This document shows, one piece after another, positions 1 through 5,750 of a stretch of 7,230 bases of DNA. Within the stretch, counting starts at the first letter, position 1; each line of letters opens with the position of its first letter. Source of the stretch: Anaerolineales bacterium UBA3940 (lineage in GTDB: Bacteria > Chloroflexota > Anaerolineae > Aggregatilineales > UBA3940); the NCBI GenBank assembly GCA_002385675.1, contig DGDY01000328.1:2854-10083 (forward strand), written 5' to 3'. The notes under the pieces are model-generated. The model had not been told where the DNA came from and made no database searches. It saw only the letters and a list, made by a program, of their open reading frames with translations. Both the position numbers and the translations under genes were made by a program.

Positions 1-73
1 GCCGCGCAGGTCAACCCCGGCGCGGCTGGCGAGGCTTTATTCGAGACGGAGATGGCGAAATACAGGCGATGCG

Positions 74-351
74 ATGTCAGACAGAGATGCCCTATCGTTC
101 AACGAGAAGCTGATACAGATTATCGAGGCAAAGCTCGCTGCTGACAGGGCGTTTTCGTACAACGAAGTATCGGTTAACCTCGGGATCGATGGGGAACTGG
201 TGTACTGCTGGGCGAAGCAGCCCAGGCGACGCAAGGCGCGGCGCTTCGACCGGCTGGTACATGAGGCGCGGGCGAGCTTGCCCGGCAGGAGCGCCAGGCG
301 CTTGAGGGGAGCCAGGCGGCGGCTGCTGTGGGCAGTGCCGCGTCGCGCTGA
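74..351 (+). pseudogene. Small unrecognised protein, probably frameshifted
   Basis: I do not recognise this gene. From the ATG at 74 the frame reads a plausible soluble N-terminal part (starts MSDRDALSFNEKLIQ) with a helix-turn-helix-like stretch around residues 28-48 (FSYNEVSVNLG, then IDGELVYCWAK) followed by a basic segment rich in Arg/Lys. After about base 265 this frame becomes an implausible Arg-rich tail that runs through the downstream terminator to a stop at about 419-421. The frame one base back is open from 265, reads GAGELARQERQALEG and an Ala-rich end, and stops with TGA at 349-351, ten bases before the terminator. I infer one gene whose frame is broken near 265-275. Its codons are less GC-biased at third positions than in the neighbours. 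Another frame is open from the left edge to 144 (AAQVNPGAAGEALFETEMA), so the gene may begin outside the window with a second shift near 70. A DNA-binding or phage-like protein is possible but unproven. Confidence 0.4.
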
Positions 352-360
352 GTGCAGCAC

Positions 361-395
361 AAAAGAGCCAGGCTTATTAACGACCTGGCTCTTTT
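361..395. terminator. Bidirectional rho-independent terminator
   Basis: A perfect 12-bp inverted repeat, AAAAGAGCCAGG (361-372) and CCTGGCTCTTTT (384-395), encloses an 11-base loop. The GC-rich core is flanked by A4 on one side and T4 on the other, so it can terminate transcription from both directions. It lies 23 bases after the stop of the minus-strand SRPBCC gene and ten bases after the likely stop of the plus-strand small gene, so it separates two convergent units. Confidence 0.88.
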
Positions 396-417
396 CGATT
401 GCGCTTGCGCTGCCGCG

Positions 418-1371
418 CTAGCGGAGCGAGGCGGCCATCTTGTCGAGCGATGTCTGCCAGCCCGCTGCCGCCATCTCACCATGCTCGCCCGCCGGCAGCC
501 CGCTGTGGGTGAGCGTCATGCGCGTCCTGCCGCCGAGGTCCTCCAGCCGGACTGTCACCTGCGACGGCTGCGGGAAGCCCTCCATGCCGTAGACCGCCGG
601 GTCGACGACGTTGCCCTCCGCATCGGCGAAGCTGTCCGTGTAGACCAGTTCTTTGAACGGCTCGATCTTCAGGAAAGTGCCGGTGCTGTAGAAGTCCTGG
701 CCCTCCGGCGAGCGCATGCAGAAGAGGTACTTGCCACCCACGCGCAGGTCGATCTCGGCGGTGGGCGAGGTGAAGCCCACCGGGCCCCACCAGCGCATCA
801 CCTGCTCCGGCTCCGTCCACGCCCGCCAGACGGCCTCGACCGGCGCGTCGAACTCGCGCACGAGGGTGATCTCGGCGCGGGAGTCCGCCTGCTTGCTGGC
901 AAGGAGTTCGGCGAGGCGGTCGAACGTCTCGCGCATCCCCGCTTCCATGCCGGAGTTCAGGTGCCCGTCGCGGTCCTCAACCGAGCGGTAGGTGATGCGG
1001 TTGGTCAGCAGCGTACGGCCATCCTGCTCTGCGAGCGTCAGCGTGGCGAGGTAGTCATGGCCCGGTGGCAGCGCTTCATAGCCTTCGGTTGCAACCACCC
1101 GCTCGGGCGGCACGATCTCCCGGTACTCGCCGCTGAAGCCGTGCTCGCTGCCATCGGGGGCGCGCAGCACGTAGCGCCACTTCCCGCCGACGCGCAGGTC
1201 GATCTCGCACACGATCATCTCGTGGTCCCTCAGGCCCCACCACTGCCGGACGTGCTCCGGTTGCGTCAGCACCTCAAAGACGAGGTGGCGCGGGGCGTCG
1301 AACGTGCGGGTGATTTCGATCTCCCGATCTGACACGATGGTCAGCGTCGTGTCATGGCTCTTAGCGATCAT
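418..1371 (-). CDS. Tandem AHSA1/SRPBCC-domain protein (START-like fold)
   Basis: This 317-residue protein consists of two AHSA1-type SRPBCC domains, about residues 16-158 and 165-317. Both start with the family pattern of a strand, then FDAP, then an acidic/aromatic helix ending in a Trp pair (QWW near 45 and RWW near 195), followed by EIDLRVGGK at about 57 and 207. The near-identical EIDLRVGGK segments point to an internal duplication. SRPBCC proteins have a deep hydrophobic pocket that binds lipophilic ligands; Aha1-like members are usually single-domain, about 140-160 residues. There is no signal peptide or membrane segment, so it should be cytoplasmic. The ligand is unknown. The gene overlaps the upstream ArsR-type gene, a recurrent pairing in which the regulator probably controls the SRPBCC protein. 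The ATG at 1371 is preferred because AGGAG lies 7 bases upstream; a GTG directly before it (1372-1374) is the alternative start. Transcription should end at the hairpin at 361-395. Confidence 0.9.
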   Translation of the reverse strand: MIAKSHDTTLTIVSDREIEITRTFDAPRHLVFEVLTQPEHVRQWWGLRDHEMIVCEIDLRVGGKWRYVLRAPDGSEHGFSGEYREIVPPERVVATEGYEALPPGHDYLATLTLAEQDGRTLLTNRITYRSVEDRDGHLNSGMEAGMRETFDRLAELLASKQADSRAEITLVREFDAPVEAVWRAWTEPEQVMRWWGPVGFTSPTAEIDLRVGGKYLFCMRSPEGQDFYSTGTFLKIEPFKELVYTDSFADAEGNVVDPAVYGMEGFPQPSQVTVRLEDLGGRTRMTLTHSGLPAGEHGEMAAAGWQTSLDKMAASLR

Positions 1372-1711
1372 CACGTCTCTCCTTGGCCTGCAATTCCTGC
1401 AGATAGTCGTCCAACCGGTCGAGTCGCTCAGTCCACAGGCGTCGGTACGAGTTCAGCCATGCGTCAAGCTCACGGAGCGGCCCCGGCTGAAGCTGGTAGA
1501 TCCGCTCCCTCCCCTCACGCCGCACCGACACCAGCCCCGCGTCCAGCAGCACCTTGAGATGCTGCGAGATGGCAGGCCGGCTGATGGAGAAGTGGGCGGC
1601 AAGCTCGTTGACCGACTGCTCCCGTTCCGCCAACCGGTCGAGGAGCTTCCGCCTGACCGGGTGTGCGATGGCCGTAAAGGCATCACTGTCCGCCTGGTGT
1701 GCTGTCTTCAC
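1361..1711 (-). CDS. ArsR-family winged-helix transcriptional regulator
   Basis: This 116-residue protein is an ArsR/SmtB-type winged helix. Residues 10-30 (DAFTAIAHPVRRKLLDRLAE) are the characteristic first helices. Residues 33-56 form the helix-turn-helix (SVNELAAHFSISRPAISQHL), and VRREGRERIYQL near 63-74 is the wing. The metal-binding ELCVCDL motif of arsenic sensors is absent and there are no cysteines, so metal sensing is unlikely; it resembles the metal-independent members found next to SRPBCC genes. The C-terminal 35 residues are a charged amphipathic helix, probably for dimerisation. The start codon is GTG at 1709-1711, preceded by AGGTG with 8 bases of spacing. The stop lies inside the downstream SRPBCC gene (11-base overlap), so the two are coupled. 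A consensus promoter and palindromes immediately upstream suggest it represses its own operon. Confidence 0.92.
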   Translation of the reverse strand: MKTAHQADSDAFTAIAHPVRRKLLDRLAEREQSVNELAAHFSISRPAISQHLKVLLDAGLVSVRREGRERIYQLQPGPLRELDAWLNSYRRLWTERLDRLDDYLQELQAKERRDDR

Positions 1712-1713
1712 TT

Positions 1714-1723
1714 GGTGATCACC
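1714..1723. promoter_or_regulatory. Perfect palindrome overlapping the arsR-type ribosome-binding site
   Basis: GGTGATCACC is a perfect 10-bp palindrome lying 2 bases upstream of the GTG start of the regulator and covering most of its Shine-Dalgarno AGGTG (1720-1724). It could be a second operator half or could influence translation initiation. Its role is inferred from position only. Confidence 0.35.
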
Positions 1724-1732
1724 TGACTACGT

Positions 1733-1744
1733 TGTTCTAGAACA
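1733..1744. promoter_or_regulatory. Candidate operator for the ArsR-type regulator
   Basis: TGTTCTAGAACA is a perfect 12-bp palindrome that begins about 6 bases downstream of the -10 box and should cover the transcription start. A dimeric winged-helix repressor bound here would block initiation, the usual mode of ArsR autoregulation. Binding itself is an inference. Confidence 0.5.
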
Positions 1745-1749
1745 CTTGT

Positions 1750-1779
1750 ATTATACGTAAGGAAATGCTTACATGTCAA
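1750..1779 (-). promoter_or_regulatory. Consensus sigma-70 promoter of the arsR-SRPBCC operon
   Basis: On the minus strand TTGACA (1774-1779) and TATAAT (1750-1755) match the sigma-70 consensus perfectly and are separated by 18 bp. Initiation about 7 bases past the -10 box gives a leader of roughly 32 bases to the GTG at 1711. The spacer holds a 5-bp inverted repeat (GTAAG, 6 bases, CTTAC) that could be a further protein-binding site. Such a strong core promoter suggests the operon is silenced by a repressor rather than activated. Confidence 0.82.
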
Positions 1780-1780
1780 G

Positions 1781-1808
1781 GGCAAAAAGGGATAAGATCC
1801 TTTCTGCC
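1781..1808 (-). terminator. Possible weak terminator of the aro operon
   Basis: Read on the minus strand, GGCA, AAAGGAT, a CTT loop, ATCC, a bulged C, TTT and TGCC form an imperfect hairpin of about 11 pairs with a T5 run in its 3' arm. It lies about 200 bases after the aroQ stop and directly upstream of the arsR-type -35 box, where a transcript end is expected. The GC content of the stem is low and the T-run partly pairs, so the call is weak. Confidence 0.28.
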
Positions 1809-1813
1809 AGTGG

Positions 1814-1851
1814 TCGCCCCGTGAGCTACCATCTGTTCCTATGAGGGGCGA
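1814..1851. other. Stem-loop in the aroQ-arsR intergenic region
   Basis: TCGCCCC (1814-1820) and GGGGCGA (1845-1851) form a 7-bp GC-rich stem with a 24-base loop, extendable by two G-C pairs past a bulge. No T-run follows on either strand. It may add to the 3' structure of the aro transcript. The rest of 1852-2010 shows no credible gene; a short CCCC-GAA-GGGG hairpin at 1924-1934 is the only other structure noted. Confidence 0.25.
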
Positions 1852-2010
1852 TCCTAGATGTGACGAAGAACAACGTGGAGTTGGCGCAGCCGTTTCTCCA
1901 CTGCCCCCTAGCAGGAGGAAGTGCCCCGAAGGGGGTGCGAGATCGACCACAACACTCTGTGCCAACGTTTCACACCCGCTTAACTTGACAGCTATGGAGC
2001 CGATTTTCCC

Positions 2011-2442
2011 CTACGCCCCCTGCTCGATCAGCCACTCCAGCGCCAGCCGGTAGCCGAGCCAGCCCAGCCCGCTGATCTGCCCCACGCAGGCCGCCGCCGT
2101 CAGCGACGTGTGCCGGAATGCCTCGCGGGCGTGTATGTTCGACAGGTGGACCTCAATCGTGGGGATGCCCACAGCGGTAATCGCATCGCGCAGCGCGACG
2201 CTCGTATGTGTATAACCGCCGGGATTAATGATCACACCGTCCGCCCAGCCGCGCGCCTCGTGCAGCGCGTCGATGAGCGCGCCCTCGTGGTTGCTCTGCA
2301 TGACGCGGAGCGTCACGTTATGCTCGGCAGCGCAGGCCTCCAGCCGCGCGTTAATCTCGTCGAGCGTCAGGCTGCCGTAGTGCTCCGGCTCGCGCGTGCC
2401 CAGCAGGTTGAGGTTCGGGCCGTGGATCACCAGTACGTTCAT
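2011..2442 (-). CDS. aroQ: 3-dehydroquinate dehydratase, type II
   Basis: This enzyme converts 3-dehydroquinate to 3-dehydroshikimate, step 3 of the shikimate pathway, in the cytoplasm as a dodecamer of flavodoxin-like subunits. The 143-residue length is normal for type II enzymes. It opens with the family signature [16 protein letters not shown] (residues 8-23), which carries the catalytic Tyr22 and Arg17 on the active-site lid. NPGGYTHTS (73-81) supplies Asn73 and His79. [11 protein letters not shown] (97-107) carries His99, and Arg110 follows. It is unrelated in sequence to type I (AroD) enzymes. The ATG overlaps the aroB stop as ATGA, so translation should be coupled to aroB, whose product makes its substrate. 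It appears to be the last gene of the operon; the stop is TAG. Confidence 0.97.
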   Translation of the reverse strand: MNVLVIHGPNLNLLGTREPEHYGSLTLDEINARLEACAAEHNVTLRVMQSNHEGALIDALHEARGWADGVIINPGGYTHTSVALRDAITAVGIPTIEVHLSNIHAREAFRHTSLTAAACVGQISGLGWLGYRLALEWLIEQGA

Positions 2443-3503
2443 GCGTCCTCCCGCAGTTCTTCCAGCACGGCGAGCACGTCGTCACGCGGAACATCCGCGC
2501 GGATCACCGGGCGGCCCACGCCTTCGAGCAGCACGAAGCGGGCTGAACCACCCTGCCACTTCTTGTCGTGGCGCATGGCCTCCCACAGCGCGTCGGGCGT
2601 GCAGCCGCTGAAGCGGGTGGGCAGCATCCAGCGCTCAAGCGTGCGCTCGACGGCGTCGGCCAGCCCGCCATCGCTCAGCCCCATGCGCTCGGAGAGTCGC
2701 GCCGCCGCCATCAGCCCGACGGCGACCGCGTGCCCGTGCTTCCACGCGTAGCCGCTCGCCTGCTCCAGCGCGTGCGCGAAGGTGTGGCCCAGGTTCAGCA
2801 CGGCGCGCAGGCCGCCCTCCAGCCGGTCCCGCCCCACGATGTCTGCCTTGATCGCCGCCGCCCGCGCGATCATCTCGGTGCGGTCCGGCGCGTGGTTGCC
2901 CAGCCGCGCGAACAGGTCTGCATCGCCGATCAGCCCGGTCTTGATCACCTCTGCCATGCCGCACTGCTGCTCGTCGACCGGCAGGGTGTGCAGTGTGGTG
3001 ACATCCGCGAACACGGCGAGCGGGTCCTTGAATGCTCCGGCGAGGTTCTTCCCCTGCGGCAGATCGACACCGACCTTGCCGCCGATGCTCGCATCGACCA
3101 TCGCCAGCAGCGTGGTCGGGGCCTGCACGAGCGGCACGCCGCGCATGAACGTCGCAGCCGCGAAGCCTGCCATGTCGCCGATCACGCCGCCGCCCAGCGC
3201 GACGACCAGCGTGGAGCGGTCCGCGCCGTGCGCCAGCAACGCATCGTAGATAGTGCGCACTGTGTCGAGTGTCTTGTATTGCTCGCCGTCCGGCACGACG
3301 ATGAGCGCTGCGCCGGGGATACGCTCGCAGAGCGCCTCGCCATACAGTGGCGCAACCGTCTCGTTGGTCACGACCGCCACTCTGGAGAAGCCCCCCTCGG
3401 CGACGAACCGGGGCAAGCGGCTCTCCAGCAGCCCCTCCCCCACGAGGACGGGGTAGCGCCGCCCCTCGGCCCCGCGCACGCTCAGTTCATAGTGCTGTGC
3501 CAT
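2439..3503 (-). CDS. aroB: 3-dehydroquinate synthase
   Basis: This NAD- and divalent-metal-dependent enzyme cyclises DAHP to 3-dehydroquinate, step 2 of the shikimate pathway. The 354 residues are the usual length. The N-terminal Rossmann-like domain contains [10 protein letters not shown] (71-80) and the NAD-binding [11 protein letters not shown] (104-114). Further landmarks are [19 protein letters not shown] (129-147), the GKN at 151-153 and AEVIKTG (184-190). Metal ligands by family alignment are Glu185, His240 ([12 protein letters not shown]) and His256 (KHGHAVAVG). The last motif usually reads HGEAV; here the Glu is His258, a small variation. The ATG at 3503 lies inside the aroK end (22-base overlap), with GAGG about 10 bases upstream. 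The stop overlaps the aroQ start by 4 bases. Confidence 0.97.
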   Translation of the reverse strand: MAQHYELSVRGAEGRRYPVLVGEGLLESRLPRFVAEGGFSRVAVVTNETVAPLYGEALCERIPGAALIVVPDGEQYKTLDTVRTIYDALLAHGADRSTLVVALGGGVIGDMAGFAAATFMRGVPLVQAPTTLLAMVDASIGGKVGVDLPQGKNLAGAFKDPLAVFADVTTLHTLPVDEQQCGMAEVIKTGLIGDADLFARLGNHAPDRTEMIARAAAIKADIVGRDRLEGGLRAVLNLGHTFAHALEQASGYAWKHGHAVAVGLMAAARLSERMGLSDGGLADAVERTLERWMLPTRFSGCTPDALWEAMRHDKKWQGGSARFVLLEGVGRPVIRADVPRDDVLAVLEELREDA

Positions 3504-3982
3504 AACTCAATGACCTCGCTGGCGACCTGCTCGGGGAGCTTGCCGGTGGTATCGACGTGGTAAGGCAGGCTGGCGTAGTGTGCGGCGCGGGCGTTGAGCA
3601 GCGCCTCGACCTCCTCCCGCGTGCCGAAGAGCGGGCGGTTAGGGTCCGCGCCCACCCGCCGCATGATCTCATCTACGCTGGCATGCAGGCACACGATCAT
3701 CCCGCTCATCTCAAACGCGGTGCGGACCTTCTCGTTGAGCAGCGCGCCGCCGCCGGTCGAGATCACGAGGCCGTTGTGCAGCGCAGCCTGCAGGCACACA
3801 ACCGACTCGAACTTGCGGAAGATCGCCTCGCTGCGCAGGAACAGGTCGCGGATCGTTGCGCCGGTCGCCTGCTCAACGAGGTCGTCGGTGTCGACGAACG
3901 TCATGCCGAGCGACGCGGCGACAAGCTGCCCGACCGTGCTCTTCCCCGTGCCCATAAACCCCGCCAGGATGATGTTAGGCAT
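3482..3982 (-). CDS. aroK: Shikimate kinase
   Basis: This enzyme phosphorylates shikimate with ATP to shikimate 3-phosphate, step 5 of the pathway. The 166 residues form a NMP-kinase-like P-loop fold. Visible sites are the Walker A loop GFMGTGKST (8-16), DTDD (31-34) with the shikimate-binding Asp33, FRKFE (55-59) with Arg56, the GGG (77-79) that contacts shikimate, NRPLF (115-119) with the LID Arg116, and Arg132 in ARAAHY. The start is set at the ATG at 3982, because AAAAGGA lies 5 bases upstream and the protein then opens directly with strand 1 (MPNIILAGFMG). A longer frame to 4018 would add 12 residues encoded by the adjacent intergenic repeat and is rejected. The aroB gene starts inside the 3' end of this one. 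Its leader is the composite repeat at 3996-4090, so transcription must read through that structure unless a promoter lies within it. Confidence 0.96.
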   Translation of the reverse strand: MPNIILAGFMGTGKSTVGQLVAASLGMTFVDTDDLVEQATGATIRDLFLRSEAIFRKFESVVCLQAALHNGLVISTGGGALLNEKVRTAFEMSGMIVCLHASVDEIMRRVGADPNRPLFGTREEVEALLNARAAHYASLPYHVDTTGKLPEQVASEVIELWHSTMN

Positions 3983-3987
3983 AGTTA

Positions 3988-3994
3988 TCCTTTT
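3988..3994 (-). promoter_or_regulatory. Ribosome-binding site that fixes the aroK start
   Basis: AAAAGGA on the minus strand ends 5 bases before the ATG at 3982. It lies one base from the edge of the repeat at 3996-4090, so the repeat stops just short of the translation signal. Confidence 0.7.
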
Positions 3995-3995
3995 G

Positions 3996-4090
3996 TCCAC
4001 AGATGGCACAGATGACACGGATGATTTGAGTCACTAATGACACGAATGTCACGAATGAAAATAATTAGTATTATTCGCGTCATTCGTGGA
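3996..4090 (-). repeat. Composite 9-bp-periodic palindromic repeat, copy A
   Basis: On the plus strand this 95-base element begins TCCACAGATGG, then CACAGATGA, CACGGATGA, a 7-base linker, CACTAATGA, CACGAATGT and CACGAATGA. An AT-rich centre follows, then an inverse arm ending CATTCGTGGA. The units thus recur every 9 bases, and the last part (4041-4090) can fold into a long hairpin. The 50 bases at 4041-4090 match 4478-4527 at 47 positions. The element starts next to the aroK ribosome-binding site and ends 4 bases from the MazG-like stop codon, filling the gap. As a composite it is the inverted counterpart of copy B. Its lower GC content contrasts with the flanking genes. It appears to be a non-coding dispersed repeat. 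Confidence 0.85.
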
Positions 4091-4094
4091 CTCT

Positions 4095-4430
4095 TTATCT
4101 CTTGTCACCATCGCCGCCGATAACGCCGCGTGCCTGCCGCGAAAACAGCTTGTCGAGGTTGGCCTCTGCCACCTCTTCGAGCGTCAGCCCCAGGTTGGTG
4201 CAGATCTGCGTCAGATACCACAGCACATCGCCTAGCTCGTCCTTGAGCGCCTGCCGGTCCGCCTCGGTGATCTCGCCGTTGCGGTCGCGGAAGATCTTTT
4301 TGATCTTGCCCGCAACCTCGCCCGCCTCGTTGACGAGGCCCAGCGTCGGGTAGACGATCGGGTCGTCGGTCTTGATGTCGCTGTACGTCCTGCGCGACTG
4401 CTCCTGGTACGAGCCGTATTTGGTCTGCAT
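4095..4430 (-). CDS. MazG-like nucleoside triphosphate pyrophosphohydrolase
   Basis: This 111-residue protein is a single MazG-type all-alpha NTP-pyrophosphohydrolase domain, a family that hydrolyses (d)NTPs, often non-canonical ones, to the monophosphate and pyrophosphate. The metal-binding pattern is complete: EAGE at residues 35-38 (within LGLVNEAGEVAGKIKK) and ELGD at 65-68 (within KDELGDVLWYLTQ), giving the ExxE and ExxD acidic pairs. ANLDKLFSR (90-98) is the usual following helix. It is far shorter than two-domain MazG (about 260 residues) and resembles the short phage and bacterial MazG-like proteins, so the substrate cannot be assigned. The ATG at 4430 is preceded by a purine-rich stretch (AAGAAAGAAG) rather than a clear Shine-Dalgarno. 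It lies between aroC and aroK with inverted repeats on both sides, and has no evident metabolic link to them. Confidence 0.9.
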   Translation of the reverse strand: MQTKYGSYQEQSRRTYSDIKTDDPIVYPTLGLVNEAGEVAGKIKKIFRDRNGEITEADRQALKDELGDVLWYLTQICTNLGLTLEEVAEANLDKLFSRQARGVIGGDGDKR

Positions 4431-4475
4431 GCTCGCTTCTTTCTTCTACTGCTGTGGCCTGCGAATAGATGATTG

Positions 4476-4561
4476 TCCACGAATGTCACGAATGAAAATA
4501 ATTAGTGTAATTCGTGTCATTCGTGGATCAACTCATCCGTGCTATCTGTGTCATCTGTGGA
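4476..4561 (+). repeat. Composite 9-bp-periodic palindromic repeat, copy B (inverted relative to copy A)
   Basis: The element opens with a hairpin: arm 4476-4493 (TCCACGAATGTCACGAAT) and arm 4510-4527 (ATTCGTGTCATTCGTGGA) pair at 17 of 18 positions around a 16-base AT-rich loop. A 5-base-class linker and three 9-base units in the opposite sense follow (TCATCCGTG, CTATCTGTG, TCATCTGTGGA). Read in reverse complement it has the same order as copy A: CACAGATG units first, then the CACGAATG hairpin. It ends one base from the aroC stop codon. In the transcript it would form a strong stem-loop after aroC, but without a following U-run, so it is not a classical terminator. Confidence 0.85.
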
Positions 4562-4562
4562 C

Positions 4563-5750
4563 TCATTCACTGAACCCAAAGCGCCACGGCTGGTTGTCCA
4601 TCGGCAGGTCGTCGAGGTGGCTGCGGCGCAGCGCCTCAAAGCGCGGGCGGATCTCCGCGAGGCTGTCACCGCCGAGCTTCTCCAGCAGCGCGTCGGCGAG
4701 CACGTAGGCCACCATCGCCTCGCCGACGACCGCCGCACGCGGCACGGCGCAGTAATCCGACCGCTCGTAGATGGCCTCGGTCGGCTGGCCGGTGGCGAGG
4801 TCGACCGTGGGCAGCGGGTTCAGCGTGGTGCTGATGGGCTTCATCGCCGCCCGCACGACAACCGCCTCCCCGGTGGTGATGCCGCCCTCGGTGCCGCCCG
4901 CGTTGTTGCCCTCGCGGATGAGTCTCCCGCCGTCCGCCAGCCGGATCGGGTCGTGGACCTCGGTGCCGGGTTTGGCTGCGTCCTCGAACGCGCGCCCGAT
5001 CTCCACGCCCTTGATTGCCTGGATGCTGCCGACCGCGCCCATCAGCCGCCCGTCGAGCTTGCGGTCGTAGTGGACGTGGCTGCCCAGCCCCGGCGGCACG
5101 CCGAGCGCCACAACCTCGAACACACCGCCGAGCGTGTCTTTGGCCTGGATGGCCTCGCGGATGCGCGCCCGCATCGCGTCGGAGGCGGAGGGCAGCGGGC
5201 AGCGCACCTCGCTCCGCTCCGCCTGCTCGAACCGCTCGCGGTACTCCTCCGGTGTGGCGTGGGCCGGCAGCTCTGCTTCGACGCCGCCGATCATCGTCAC
5301 GTAGCTGCCGACCGTAATGCCGAACTCCGCAAGCAGCCGCTTGCACACCGCGCCAACGGCGACCCGCGCCGCCGTTTCGCGGGCGCTGGCCCGCTCCAGG
5401 CTGAGGCGCAGGTCGCGGTAGCCGTACTTCACCGCGCCGGTGAGGTCGGCATGGCCGGGGCGCGGCACGGTGAAAGGCTGGATGTCCTTCTCGCGCCAGT
5501 TGCGCCAGTCGCGGTTCTCGATGACCAGCGCGATTGGCCCGCCGGTGGTGTGCCCGTTCATCACCCCGGCGGTGATGCGCGCGCGGTCGTGCTCAATCTG
5601 CATGCGCCCGCCGCGCCCGTAGCCTGTCTGACGGCGGGCCAGGTCGTTGAGCAGGTCATCCTCGGAGAGCGGCAGCCCGGCGATCATCCCCTCCAGGATG
5701 GCCGTAAGCTGCGGCCCGTGCGACTCGCCGGCGGTCAGGAAGCGCAGCAT
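4563..5750 (-). CDS. aroC: Chorismate synthase
   Basis: This enzyme converts 5-enolpyruvylshikimate 3-phosphate to chorismate by trans-1,4 elimination of phosphate, the last step of the shikimate pathway. It needs reduced FMN and works as a tetramer. The 395-residue length is typical of bacterial enzymes of the longer type. All family signatures are visible: GESHG at 8-12 with catalytic His11, RPGHADLTG (97-105) with His100, LERASARETAARVAVGA (118-134), GGTEGGITTG (285-294) and RSDYCAVPRA (330-339) with Asp332. The sequence alone does not show whether an NAD(P)H:FMN reductase activity is present. The ATG at 5750 shares its A with the TGA of tyrS (TGATG), which implies termination-reinitiation coupling. 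Downstream, repeat copy B begins one base past the stop. Confidence 0.97.
   Translation of the reverse strand: MLRFLTAGESHGPQLTAILEGMIAGLPLSEDDLLNDLARRQTGYGRGGRMQIEHDRARITAGVMNGHTTGGPIALVIENRDWRNWREKDIQPFTVPRPGHADLTGAVKYGYRDLRLSLERASARETAARVAVGAVCKRLLAEFGITVGSYVTMIGGVEAELPAHATPEEYRERFEQAERSEVRCPLPSASDAMRARIREAIQAKDTLGGVFEVVALGVPPGLGSHVHYDRKLDGRLMGAVGSIQAIKGVEIGRAFEDAAKPGTEVHDPIRLADGGRLIREGNNAGGTEGGITTGEAVVVRAAMKPISTTLNPLPTVDLATGQPTEAIYERSDYCAVPRAAVVGEAMVAYVLADALLEKLGGDSLAEIRPRFEALRRSHLDDLPMDNQPWRFGFSE

Noticed and set aside
352..1332. Plus-strand open frame opposite the SRPBCC gene
   Set aside because: It starts inside the terminator hairpin and mirrors a minus-strand gene with clear domain motifs.
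1708..1965. Minus-strand open frame of 85 codons in the aroQ-arsR gap
   Set aside because: It runs through the consensus promoter and candidate operators and has no domain-like content.
1985..2010. TTGACA at 1985-1990 on the plus strand as a promoter
   Set aside because: No -10 box follows at suitable spacing and no plus-strand gene lies downstream.
2568..3563. Long plus-strand open frame opposite aroB and aroK
   Set aside because: It lies antisense to two genes with complete catalytic motifs, and its composition is that of a GC-rich shadow frame.
3983..4018. N-terminal extension of shikimate kinase by 12 residues
   Set aside because: The extension is encoded by the intergenic repeat, and a good ribosome-binding site marks the ATG at 3982.
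3996..4561. CRISPR-like array
   Set aside because: The 9-base units are contiguous without spacers, vary in sequence and invert; no cas gene is present.
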